In this document: one piece after another, positions 13,501 through 22,870 of the stretch | How the letters are laid out: the number at the start of each line of letters is the position of its first letter | Position numbering within the stretch: the stretch's first letter is position 1 | Assembly (NCBI GenBank): GCA_034509495.1 | Contig: CM067505.1 | Location: forward strand, 8,045,032-8,109,031 | Source of the DNA: Acestrorhynchus altus | Lineage: Eukaryota; Chordata; Actinopteri; Characiformes; Acestrorhynchidae | Direction of reading: 5' to 3' | DNA: 64,000 nucleotides | The notes under the pieces: model-generated | Seen by the model: only the letters and a program-made list of their open reading frames with translations | Told to the model about the DNA's origin: nothing | The model's database searches: none | Position numbers and translations under genes: made by a program

Positions 13501-14760
13501 TACAGACAGTCACAAGTGTGTCTTCTCTGACAGTGGTGGTGGAACCAGTGGCAGGGTACCATCCTGGACTCCTGAGCGTTCAGCCTTGCATCATGGCAGT
13601 GGACCAGACGGTGTGCCTCATTCCTGCAATAAGTCGCGGAGAGCCACATTTGTGTTGCCTAATGGTGTTGCAATATACTGCTTTAGTCATCTCCTAATGC
13701 TTTTTGACATTTCTCTTCAGGGTGAGTGTGTATCAGTTGGGGTGACAACTCTAACAATCACAGCCATGCTCAAAGACTCTCAGGGGAATCTAATAGATGG
13801 CCTGAATGGAAACACCACCATCCCCTTCTCAAATTGCTGGGCCAATTTCACTGACCTGGCCATCTCTTCTGTAGGTGGGTCATCTCACAGTCACTTGAGT
13901 GGCAGTATTTTAAGCAAGACCAAAAATGTCAAGCCTCCTACATAATAAGAGTCTGTCAACATTTCAGCTAATGCATGCATTCCTTTTTTAAATAATGACC
14001 TCTCTTTTGCTAATTTCATAGGAGAGAACATGATGCTGAGTTTCACTCTGAACAACTGGGTGACTCAATCCAGATCTTTCACTATCAAGGCCTTGTCCTC
14101 TACAGCAAGTGCTAATACAAGTAAGTGTGCTCGTTTTAACCGTGCTCTAACACACTGTTTCTCAACCCTGATCTCAACATGATCCTCTGGCTGACATTAT
14201 CTGAATTGACTTTTAAAGCTCTATGTTTTAGCTTCAAAACAAGGAAGCTGTTGCCTCATCCTTCAGTTCATATTGTGCCAAACCAAAAATAAACATGAAC
14301 TTTATGGCTCCATGCCTAATGCCAGTTGTGGGATCGAGGGGAATAAATAGCATCTCAACATTGAGTTGAGGATCAGGGGGACTCCTTGGAATGAAGAAGT
14401 TCCATTCAGTACTTTTGAGATGACATTAGAGACTCTAACTAAAGTCAGATAAACACCACTGATTTTGGAAGAAACAATAAATGAGTGTGTGTCCCAATAC
14501 TTCTGTCTATATACTGTATTTTGATACTTATTACTTCCTGTACTTTGTATTCTGAGAGCACTAGCCATGTGTCTCATTGCTGTCACAGCAATCTAATGTT
14601 CTACCATTTCTTCACAACCACAGGTACCACCCAGGGCATATCTTCAGGATCCACCACCGAAGACAACAGCATCTTTAGCTCCAGTCCTTCTCTCAAAATA
14701 TGGACTTTGTATATGCTAATGCTAGTGAGTGCTCTGCACCTCTTGTACCATGCAGTGTAG
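1..14760 (+). CDS. pkhd1l1: Fibrocystin-L (PKHD1L1), C-terminal part, 30 exons, 5' end outside window
   Basis: Giant type I surface protein of the fibrocystin family. Exons: 1-454, 793-984, 1131-1282, 1562-1721, 2407-2581, 2947-3035, 3115-3278, 3619-3748, 3900-4018, 5019-5148, 6480-6653, 7324-7427, 7610-7736, 8377-8498, 8591-8681, 8846-8994, 9203-9325, 9416-9527, 9617-9733, 9832-9997, 10267-10499, 11045-11212, 11317-11474, 11602-11737, 12119-12460, 12609-12760, 13464-13610, 13721-13874, 14022-14120, 14624-14760. Every intron is GT-AG, all phases match, and the join gives 1591 residues plus stop. Visible domains: beta-helix/CEMIP-like region (about 1-375), second G8 domain (about 382-505, with VVIPAGKWVVLD), parallel beta-helix repeats (about 590-920, with NVVRRNLVTL and NNVVLQGNIV), a furin-like RRKR (1335-1338), and a C-terminal hydrophobic stretch ending three residues before the stop. 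Family assignment rests on domain order and recalled resemblance. The upstream IPT/TIG and first G8 parts lie outside the window. Exon 27's donor (13611, GTGTGC) is weak and is the least certain border. Confidence 0.92.
536..624. repeat. (GATG)n microsatellite in a pkhd1l1 intron
   Basis: About 22 nearly perfect tetranucleotide copies lie in the intron between the first two exons in the window. The rest of this intron shows nothing recognisable. Confidence 0.97.
4381..4441. repeat. (GGATA)n pentanucleotide microsatellite
   Basis: About 11 copies of GGATA lie in the 1.0 kb intron between the exons ending at 4018 and starting at 5019. I see nothing else recognisable in that intron. Confidence 0.95.
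6168..6343. mobile_element. MITE with 25-bp terminal inverted repeats, pkhd1l1 intron
   Basis: The left end (6168-6192) contains TTTTCCGGACTATAAGCC and the right end (6319-6343) contains its reverse complement, with about two mismatches over 25 bp. The 176-bp element has no coding capacity and internal degenerate copies of the same motif (ATAAGCCGC, CATATATAAG). Non-autonomous DNA elements with this TTTTCCGGACTATAAGCCGC terminus are widespread in fish genomes (established knowledge); I do not assign a superfamily. Confidence 0.85.
10504..10555. repeat. (GT)26 microsatellite touching a pkhd1l1 splice donor
   Basis: The dinucleotide tract starts four bases into the intron. The donor reads AAAG|GTAG followed directly by the GT run, so there are many alternative GT dinucleotides beside the real donor at 10500. 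Confidence 0.97.
12376..12387 (+). other. Predicted proprotein-convertase site RRKR in fibrocystin-L
   Basis: Codons AGG AGG AAG CGC encode RRKR followed by Ser-Thr-Gly, in the exon 12119-12460 (residues 1335-1338 of the visible part). This matches the furin consensus R-X-K/R-R. Cleavage would leave a roughly 250-residue stub holding the hydrophobic C-terminus. Proprotein-convertase processing is reported for the paralogue fibrocystin; its use here is inferred. Confidence 0.55.
14230..14515. mobile_element. Decayed DNA-transposon end in last pkhd1l1 intron
   Basis: The 3' part (about 14462-14515: TGATTTTGGAAGAAACAATA, then GTGTGTGTCCCAATACTT) recurs near 22829-22870 and 62203-62250. The last copy follows a transposase-like remnant, so this is read as an internally deleted copy of the same family. 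Left border not determined. Confidence 0.45.
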
Positions 14761-15031
14761 ACCAACTGAAGCCAATGTCTTAGGCCTTATAGCTTTCTTC
14801 TCTAATGCAGTGGTTCTCAGGTCAATTCCTGTGCTGCTCCCTGCACATCTGATGAAATGAATGAACTAATTAACAAGCAGGAAAACACTACTTAGTGTTG
14901 GGTGGTACTTCAAACCCAGGACCAAGAACCACTCATGAAATCATGAAGTACCTTAATACATTTACTCTTTCTCTTAAGAATAACATATTTCTTACTATAC
15001 TCTTGATGATCAACATATTATATTCTAATTA

Positions 15032-15037
15032 AATAAA
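15032..15037 (+). other. Candidate polyadenylation signal of pkhd1l1
   Basis: AATAAA lies 272 nt after the pkhd1l1 stop codon, in AT-rich sequence. It is the first canonical hexamer I see after the stop. Cleavage would fall shortly after it. Confidence 0.4.
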
Positions 15038-15414
15038 AATATTCGATTATATAAATATTTCCTCCTTTACCTACCTATTAACAAGATGTGATGAATATAT
15101 TCAGAGATACAGAATGTAAACATGCACAGTGTACTATCCAGAACTATGTGAACCCTTGGAAATGATGTTGGTGGGTCAGAAGGTTATCAATGAATGTTAC
15201 ATTGTTCTTCCACTTAAAATAAAAGAAAATCACATCTTACAGTTCTTGGCACCCTTGCATTTACAATTTTTCTGCACCCTAGTTTATTAAGATATCAATG
15301 CTCTCTGATGTGCTGTACTGAAAATCCTAAAATTAGACTGCATTTCATTCTATACTGAAATACAAATAATTGGACATGGTTAAATTGTAAACAAATTAAA
15401 TCAAAACACTGACT

Positions 15415-15744
15415 TCATTGTGGTCTCAGCACGACTTTGGCTCTTCCACAGTTAGTTAGGGTCTTGTTGTGCTCAGTATGTAGTAAAAGCTCATGCCATC
15501 CTTCTGTAAATCTTTTGAGGTCCACCTGAATCTGAGGTATGAAAGAATACTGGACACAGAAGAGATGCATGCTGCTGGCCACCCCCAGTACACCTTCATC
15601 TTCAAAAATATTTATATGCTTCACAACAAAATAATTCAGCTGCTGATGGAAACTTGATGAAATGAAATCTTGATGGAAGCCTACAGTGCAGTCATTTAAG
15701 CAGCACTGATTCACACATTCACTAATTTCATTTACAAATCCCAT
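15415..15744 (-). pseudogene. Integrase-core-like ORF remnant
   Basis: A 109-codon minus-strand reading frame. Its C-terminal part (DLKRFTEGWHELLLHTEHNK) resembles the end of the integrase-core domain proteins common in fish genomes, which have a pattern like F..xW..H.LRTE.N.(S/T)P. No complete DDE triad is visible, and upstream conserved parts are missing or scrambled. It lies between pkhd1l1 and gdf6, opposite to both. It may be a decayed domesticated integrase or a transposon fragment. Weak recognition, from memory of the family pattern only. Confidence 0.35.
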
Positions 15745-15869
15745 TTTTCCTGAACATTTTAAAATTATTTTATATATTAAAAATATTTTTACACATTTGT
15801 GAATTAGAATTGTTTGTAGTATCTGGTTTCATATTTGCACATTCCACTTAATTTGGTTTTTATTTGTAT

Positions 15870-16040
15870 AGAATAGAATAGAATAAAATAGAATAGAATA
15901 GAATAGAATAGAATAGAATAGAATAGAATAGAATAGAATTTTATTGATCCCTTGGGAGGGTTCCTTCAGGGAAATTAAGGTTCCAGTAGCAGCATCAGTA
16001 CAGTACAGTAAGCAGAAAGATAGGCAGAGAAAAAATAATT
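15870..16040. repeat. (GAATA)n microsatellite plus LINE-like 3' tail
   Basis: GAATA copies run from about 15872 to 15938 and lead into TTTTATTGATCCCTTGGGAG and GGGAAATTAAGGTTCCAGTA. This 'TTTATTGATCCC...GGGAAATT' block is a widespread fish retroelement tail (established knowledge). Repeat arrays at such tails are usual. The stretch 16040-17080 shows no gene or repeat I can name. Confidence 0.7.
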
Positions 16041-17083
16041 TAGTAGAAGCAGCACTATATAAATATATAGAATATATAATATTCTATAATCTATATATAA
16101 TATTTAGTATGTAGTTGTTCACATCACAACTGCTAATGTTTGTGAATCTTTTTGACCCATCTATACCCCTAAAGGTTGAGGATGTGTGAGGTATATGCTT
16201 GAATGCAGTCACTAGGTGGTCCAGCAATACCTCTAACAAGAGCTTTAAAAATGTCTCTTCAGCTGGACAGTGGGAAAGTTCTCACTTAAGAAAGAAATAT
16301 GAATATCTACAATATCTACAAATCATTCAGCAATAAATTATAAAGTTTGCATCAAGTGTGTATCAGAACCAGTTTGTTCCACCATGTTTGAAAACTGGAA
16401 CTTTACAGTGACCAAGGTGACAGTGAAGTTCCAGGACAGGATCCACTTGGAACAGACTTCACCAGGGTCAACTGAAGAAGTGGAGTCCATGTGTTCAGTG
16501 TAATGTCCAGAGTTTGGCTTCAAAAAAGAGACACGCGAGTTCTGCCAGCAGACCATGCTCCGACCATACGCTACACACAGCAGCAACATATTCTGCATAA
16601 CCATCATTCTAGAAGGAAGTTCCAAAATGAACTTTTTTGGCATGAAGATAATTGTGTCTTGTGTACCGTCAACATTACATTTCAACCATTGAATTTCATG
16701 GAAAATATAGAATTTACATTAAATGTTTAATTAGAAGGTTTAGATATCAGTTGCATTACTAAGGAGATTGTATGATTAAGCATACTCAATATCATCAGTC
16801 ACACTGTGGACTATTGAGGTACCAGATTCATTATGATTTCAGACTGACTCCCTTGACTGATTTTTGGGAATAAATTTCTACTGTTGGCCTCTAGAGGTCC
16901 TAAGACCCCCATGGAGTTCAGTCAGCTCTTGTACTTGGGCTTCTTTTCCACATTCATCAAATGCCCAGATGTTACACTTTACCCGATGTCACGCTTACAT
17001 GGCAGCAACACTGATTACACCATGTCATATTCAGAAATATAACAATAAAATTATTACTTGCTATTAATGCTTACAATTTGTTG

Positions 17084-17429
17084 GACTGTATGAGTTCAGA
17101 TCAGGGTGTGATTTCTGAGATAAAATCAGACTGAGTTCAGATCAGGGTGTGATTTCTGAGATAAAATCAGACTGTATGAGTTCAGATCAGCGTGTGATTT
17201 CTGAGATAAAATCAGACTGAGTTCAGATCAGGGTGTGATTTCTGAGGTAAAATCAGACTGTATGAATTCAGATCAGGATGTGATTTCTGAGATAAAATCA
17301 GACCGTATGAGTTCAGATCAGGGTGTGATTTCTGAGATAAAATCAGACTGTATGAGTTCAGATCAGGATGTGATTTCTGAGATAAAATCAGACTGTATGA
17401 GTTCAGATCAGGATGTGATTTTCTGAGAA
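17084..17429. repeat. Eight-unit minisatellite (45/41 bp) just upstream of gdf6
   Basis: Units start at 17084, 17129, 17170, 17215, 17256, 17301, 17346 and 17391, with lengths 45, 41, 45, 41, 45, 45, 45 and about 39 (last one degenerate). Units 2 and 4 lack the TATG of GACTGTATGAGTTCAGATCA. Each unit carries the inverted repeat TGATTT-8 nt-AAATCA. Substitutions are few, so the array is young or homogenised. It ends about 80 bp before the TATA-like box of gdf6. Confidence 0.96.
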
Positions 17430-17506
17430 AGGACTGGGAGGTGTGAAGTAAACCAGAGCTGTGGAGATTCTACAGGTCCGACTCAACACTGTAGGTTAGG
17501 TGGGAG

Positions 17507-17514
17507 TATTTAAG
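17507..17514 (+). promoter_or_regulatory. TATA-like box of gdf6
   Basis: TATTTAAG lies 103-110 bp before the gdf6 ATG. With usual spacing, transcription would start near 17535-17540, giving a leader of about 80 nt. Positional inference only. Confidence 0.45.
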
Positions 17515-17616
17515 GGAGGGGGGTTATGCCTCTAAGAGCCACTCAGCTAAGATCTTACAAGTTGTCCAGGAGCTCTCGTCTCCCCTCCAAACCACTCATC
17601 CCCATACATCTCCACT

Positions 17617-20534
17617 ATGCATGTCCACCGGTTTGGTAGGGTATGTTCAGGTGTGATTTTTGTCCTGCTGTGTCTGGGTCTCCACTTCGTGTCTGTGGAC
17701 ACGAAAAGTTCCCCCCAGGTCGCCCAGGTTCTCCTGACGGGAGGTCCCAAAGCCCGGAGCCGCGTGAGAGACGGGCTTTCAGCTCCAGCCTCAGGCAGGA
17801 GGAAGCGCTGGCACTCTGTTGAACCACACGACTACATGCTGTCCATCTACAAGACCTTCTCTGCGGCCGAGAAACTGGGGCTGAACGCCAGCTTCTTCCG
17901 ATCTTCTAAAGCTGCCAACACCATCACCAGCTTTGTGGATCACGGGCAAGGTGAGTGTGGACACTGTAAGTCCGTCTGGCTCCTCAAATCCCTGTGTTTA
18001 TCGTGAAACCACACTTAACTTCACACGTGATGGACCTTCAGTGGTTCTTCAGTAAAGAAAATTGTTGTGACCATTCAAAGAACCCCCTTGAAGGAAAGAG
18101 TTCTTCAGGTTGATGGAGAATGGGCTGTAGAGGGCTCCATATAGAAACTTTATAAAGAGGGTTCTCTGTAGCACCAGGGTTCTGCCATTATTACAAGTGT
18201 GGTCTCATAGTGTAACAATAGTAGAACCTATGGTGATATATAGAACCCCTTTCAAAAATGTTCTAAATGGAACCTTCTACAGCCCGTTTCCATCAGTCTG
18301 AAGAACCATTTCATCAGGCAAAGAACCCTTAATTCATGCAAAGGGTTCTTTGAGGGGTTATTGTTCTATTTGGAACCATTTATTTTACTAAATAACCACT
18401 GAATAATTTTCAGTGTGTACATATCTGTCATACATGTAGAGCTGCTATACAAATGTAGTTGAACGTGAATTAACAGAGGGTTGAGTAGAACCTGAATCTG
18501 AAGTAAAATCAGGGTTGTTGTAGTGAAACAGGCCTGATCACGGCAGTAAAACGTTGCTGGTCCAAATATGTACCCACTGGAGGAACAGGGTCTTTAAAAA
18601 CATAATATCTTTGGTAGTTGATTTCGGATTGCTCTTTGTCCAAGAAATATTATTGGGTATAATATTATATTTTCATTGTTATTTGTAATTGAAGTTTCCT
18701 AAAAAGTATATTTAGACATGCAAATGAAATGCATCTTAATTAAAAATGCATACATTTTGCCTTTGTATTAAAGTGCTTAATTGTGGAGACTCCATAAATA
18801 TGTCTTCACAGGACAGATGCTGGAATGAATCTCATTGCTTTATTGTTGAACGAGGGGAAAATGCATTAGTGAATCCTTCTGTAATGTCCCTCAGAATAAG
18901 AAAAGGAGAATGTAATGCTAATTGAAATGTTTGGTATTTGGTATATTGATTACAAAAGGATATCACACAATTCAATATACTAGTTAGACTGTACGGCCTT
19001 TCAGTGATCTATGGGGATTAATAATAGTTTAAATTGTGCATCCCTACTAGCATTCATCGTTATCACAGCTAAAGCTGGTTAGGCACTGTTCTCTTTGTAG
19101 ATACTTTTTGTTTATGATAAAGTAAACCTCACATCATAGATGTGACCAGATTTCAAAAAAGTATTTACAAAATACATGCCAGTGAATCCACAAACACTTC
19201 CACAACATGCCAGTAAATCTAGCCCAAAATCTAAAATCACTGTACAAAGTGGTTTTGTAAAACTGGATGTGAGGCAAATTGTACTTGACTCGTTAGCATT
19301 TTAGGCACTGAAGTTTATTTCTTATTTTCCCTTTAATGTTTTTTGACATTTTCCACGAAAAGGATCCAAGAAGACAAGTACAAATTGTTAGATGCTGGAG
19401 TTTGAAAGTTTGGAGTTTCACTGCCTTTTTGGATATGAAATTAAATATATTTGTAGAGTTTTGGACCAGTGACCTGTACTTAATATTTTGTCTGCTAATA
19501 AATGTAAGTATATATAGTTTTAATTATTTAAAAATGTGTCGTTGTTAGGTTTTTAATAAATCAGTACGATAAAGTGAACAAAGGTATTTTTTGCATCAAA
19601 AGCACCACATCCATGTGCTTAAACAGCTCCACTTTCTCTCCCAGATGACCCTTTGACCGCTCCACTGTGGAAACAGAAGTATTCGTTTGATGTCTCGACC
19701 CTCTCTGATAAAGCAGAGTTGCTGGGCGCTGAACTGAGAATATATACAAAAGTTTCTGGAAGCTTCCAGACTTCTGAAACTGGTACCATGGAGATTCAGC
19801 TTCATTCCTGTCAATCCCATAAACTTCTGGACTCCAAAACCCTGGAATTAGAGAATTCTCACAAACCACGATGGGTGGTTCTAGACGTGTGGGACATTTT
19901 TGCTGAACGACACCTCCACTCCCAAGGAAAGCACTTCTGTCTAGAACTCAGAGCCACCCTCGACAACCCTGAGAAGGACGTGGACTTGCAGAACGTAGGC
20001 TTTCACCGGTATGGTCGACCACAGCAAAAGAAAGCCATCTTGGTGGTGTTCACCAGGTCGAAGAAGAGACAGAGTCTTTTCTACGAGAAAAGGGAGAGAA
20101 TTAAGCCATGGGCTTCTGACCAGGCTGGAAAGGAGAAAGCTCTTCACTCGAAACCTCGACGGAAGCGACGGACGCCACAGAACAACCGTCACGGCAAGAG
20201 GCATGGCAGGAAGTCTAAGGCCAGGTGTAGCAAAAAGCCCTTGCATGTTAACTTCAAGGAGCTGGGTTGGGATGACTGGATCATAGCCCCTTTGGATTAT
20301 GAAGCTTACCACTGTGAGGGGATCTGCGACTTTCCCCTCAGATCACACCTAGAGCCCACCAACCACGCCATCATACAGACTCTGATGAATTCCATGAACC
20401 CCAGCAACATGCCACCCAGCTGCTGTGTGCCTTCCAAACTTAGCCCCATCAGCATCCTGTACATTGATGCTGGGAATAACGTGGTTTATAAACAGTATGA
20501 GGACATGGTGGTGGAGTCGTGTGGGTGCAGATGA
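17617..20534 (+). CDS. gdf6: Growth/differentiation factor 6, two exons, complete
   Basis: Secreted BMP-family ligand of the GDF5/6/7 group (dorsal/ocular patterning and joint formation in vertebrates). Exons 17617-17950 and 19645-20534, split in phase 1 (CAA G|AT), give 407 residues. Start: a hydrophobic signal peptide follows the ATG (VIFVLLCLGLHFVSV). The prodomain carries HDYMLSIYKTFSAAEKLGLN and FDVSTLSDKAELLGAELRI, typical of this group. RRKR at 283-286 (20157-20168) is the furin site. The mature peptide (about 121 residues) has seven cysteines (CSKK, CEGIC, SCC, CGC end). Basic lead-in GKRHGRKSKARCSKKPLHV and IDAGNNVVYKQYEDMVVESC favour GDF6 over GDF5 and GDF7. Whether it is the gdf6a or gdf6b teleost paralogue is not decided. 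It lies downstream of pkhd1l1 on the same strand. Confidence 0.93.
18020..18400. repeat. Interspersed repeat with AAAGAACC/GGTTCTTT motifs, gdf6 intron
   Basis: Short motifs such as AAAGAACCC, AGGGTTCT, GAACC and AAAGGGTTCTTTG occur in both orientations over about 380 bp, inside the single gdf6 intron (17951-19644). It looks like a non-autonomous DNA element with sub-terminal inverted motifs, a type I associate with fish genomes. Borders and family are uncertain. The rest of the intron shows nothing recognisable. Confidence 0.55.
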
Positions 20535-20881
20535 CTGGTTAGGGCTGTATGGGATGCCTCTCAGATCCAAATGCCTTAACTGCACTGCCATCTTGGTTTT
20601 GTTTTATGGATTAATGTGTAAATAGCATTTACATTATGACTGTACAGACAAATTCTAATTTATATTGTATTCTGTTAATTTATTGCTCCTAACAGGTGCT
20701 TTCATGTATACAGTTATAACTTTTACTTTGACAGTTGTAGACTTGACTTACTGTGTATCTACCTCAGTGCAGAACTTTGGTTTTAGAATGTTCCTTGGGA
20801 CATAAATGTTCCCATGCTGTTTTGAACAGCCCTGTAAATACTGTGCCCAAATGAGGACCATGTGAAAGCTTTATTCTTCTA

Positions 20882-20887
20882 ATTAAA
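20882..20887 (+). other. Candidate polyadenylation signal of gdf6
   Basis: ATTAAA (common variant hexamer) lies 348 nt after the gdf6 stop, in an AT-rich 3' region. No AATAAA occurs between them. Confidence 0.4.
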
Positions 20888-21109
20888 TGCAGTACCATAT
20901 AAAACTGAATCTCGTATGGATAGTTTGTTGAAGTAGGTGTCCATGTTTAATAAGGGTGCAGGTGTGACGGATTAAGTCGAAGCAGGAAATTCAACTGCAC
21001 ACATGTGCCATGGATTCATATTCATTAGACATTTGTTGGGCAGAATTAAATGACGTGGATATTTTTTAGTTGACTAATTTCTTCTATTTTGTAAACCTCC
21101 TTTGACCCA

Positions 21110-21345
21110 CTGTGTTTTACCCATCCATACACAGTGACACACACATACACTAGTGAATTCATACACCAGGGGGCAGTGAGCACACGTGCCTGGAGCAGTG
21201 GGAAGCCCTACCCTCAGTGCCTGGGGAGCAGCTGGGGAGTTCAGTGCCTTGCTCAAGGGCACTTCAGTCATGTACTGCCAGTTCGAAGCGGCAACCTTCT
21301 AGTCACTAGGCTCCCTAAAATTTAAAATTGTGAATATTGTAAAAA
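21110..21345 (-). mobile_element. SINE-like repeat, minus orientation
   Basis: The block includes CCAGGGGGCAGTGAGCACAC, TTGCTCAAGGGCACTTCAG and, at its right end, GTTCGAAGCGGCAACCTTCT. The last is the reverse complement of a tRNA-like B-box region. Copies of this kind are abundant in fish. An (AATA)n tract follows at 21342-21376. Confidence 0.6.
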
Positions 21346-22739
21346 TAAATAAATAAACAAATAAATAAATAAATAAGGGTCATGAGGATGTATGTAAGGA
21401 AATGAATACCATCCAAATGTTTGAGCACCCTGAGAGGTTTGAGCTCGCAGATGATTAAAGCAGCACTGATTAAGATTCCTTTTATTGAGTATTCCTGAGT
21501 GGGGAGGGACCAAAATAATAATGATAATAATAATAATCACAATAAATGAGCACATGGTTTCAGTAGGCTGTTGCCATCCCTGCTATGTCTGTCAATTCTA
21601 AAAACAGAGTGGTCTGATTTTTGTGTGGGCACATCACATATCACATGCAACACCTCTGGATTTGGAGCCCGTTTTTGAGCTGCCACAATGATGCTAATGG
21701 TGCTGATATAAACATAATGGCAATACAAGAGCTACTACGAATATGGAGATATCGAAACAACAAATTCAGACTTCATGTGCTCATTCACCCTCTGACAAAC
21801 CAAAGAAATGCAGAATTAGAGCTGAAGAGAGCTGGCAAAACCAGGTTAAATGTGACCTAAAAGGAAAGCATTTAAAGCAATGCCTAGTTGGTCATTTTCC
21901 TTGTTGAAAAGGTAGGATATTCCACACAACTATTGCTTTGGCTTTCGTTAGCTGTAAAGTGATATAATGTACCTGCGTAACAGCTGTACGTAACATACAA
22001 CGTAACAGTTGTATTAGTTGTATAGCAGATTAGTGTATTACTAGTCACTGTTTAAAAAAAAGCAAATTAGAAATTCAAGCACTATCCTCATTGTTGTTTT
22101 TTAAACACAACCACTTATATGATCACCTAACAATACACGAGTGATGCTTTATATAGAGCTACTGGACCATTTTTAAAGCTTTATAAACCCTGGCTCAACA
22201 ATCATCGGCTGAATTTGAAAATGGTGAAAGTTGAGGTCTGAAAGACAAGAAACAAATTGAGAGAAAATCTAGGAAGCCAATATGAACATCAGCTTCATGC
22301 AAACAAACCTAATAAAGATTTAGCAGACACTAGAGGGATAGTGCACCTTTTTTTCTACTGAGCAGTGACACCTGCACAAATAGCTTTATTCAGTGTAAGA
22401 TTTTTTCAAAGGAAATCTGCATAAGCTTGATCTACATAAGCTTGATCCTTAAAGCAAAGAGCACACTATCTGTAAAAAAACGGCTAAATTTAAAAAGACA
22501 ATGCCTCCTTGAGCTGAATTATTGTACTAAACCCACCCTAAAATCCACAATGGACTACCATAAATGGTTAATTCAAAGGGTCCTGATTTAAGCACCTTTT
22601 TGCATGGAGGAATGGGTGAAAATACCCCAAAACAAAAATTGAAAGACTTGCAGAATAGCTGCCTCCCTCAAGCAACCAAAACGAATGCTGCTTGGCCCTT
22701 TGGTCACAATGTCATCTCGTGCCACACCTGAATGTTGAA

Positions 22740-22870
22740 ATATGATTATGAGTGATGATGAGAATTATGAGTGAGAATGATGGTGTTCCATCCAAACACT
22801 TTAGGAATGAGTTAAGGAGTTAATGCCCTTGATTTCAGAAGAAACATTGAATGAGTAGGTGTTCTGCTCT
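22740..22870. mobile_element. Decayed DNA-transposon end
   Basis: TTGATTTCAGAAGAAACATT at 22830 matches the ends found near 14462 and 62203. Only the end is recognisable. Confidence 0.4.

Noticed and set aside
16338..16685. 115-codon minus frame near the integrase-like remnant
   Set aside because: Sequence matches no family I know, and overlapping frames on the other strand are equally open.
17235..17426. 63-codon plus frame with a 15-residue repeat (SDCMSSDQDVISEIK)
   Set aside because: It arises because the 45-bp minisatellite unit is a multiple of three. The 41-bp units break the frame, and no start context or splice link is seen.
17084..17429. CRISPR-like array
   Set aside because: The units are contiguous 41-45 bp copies with no unique spacers, and the DNA is vertebrate.
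20011..20286. Alternate-frame and antisense frames in gdf6 exon 2
   Set aside because: Shadows of a long, GC-richer coding exon.
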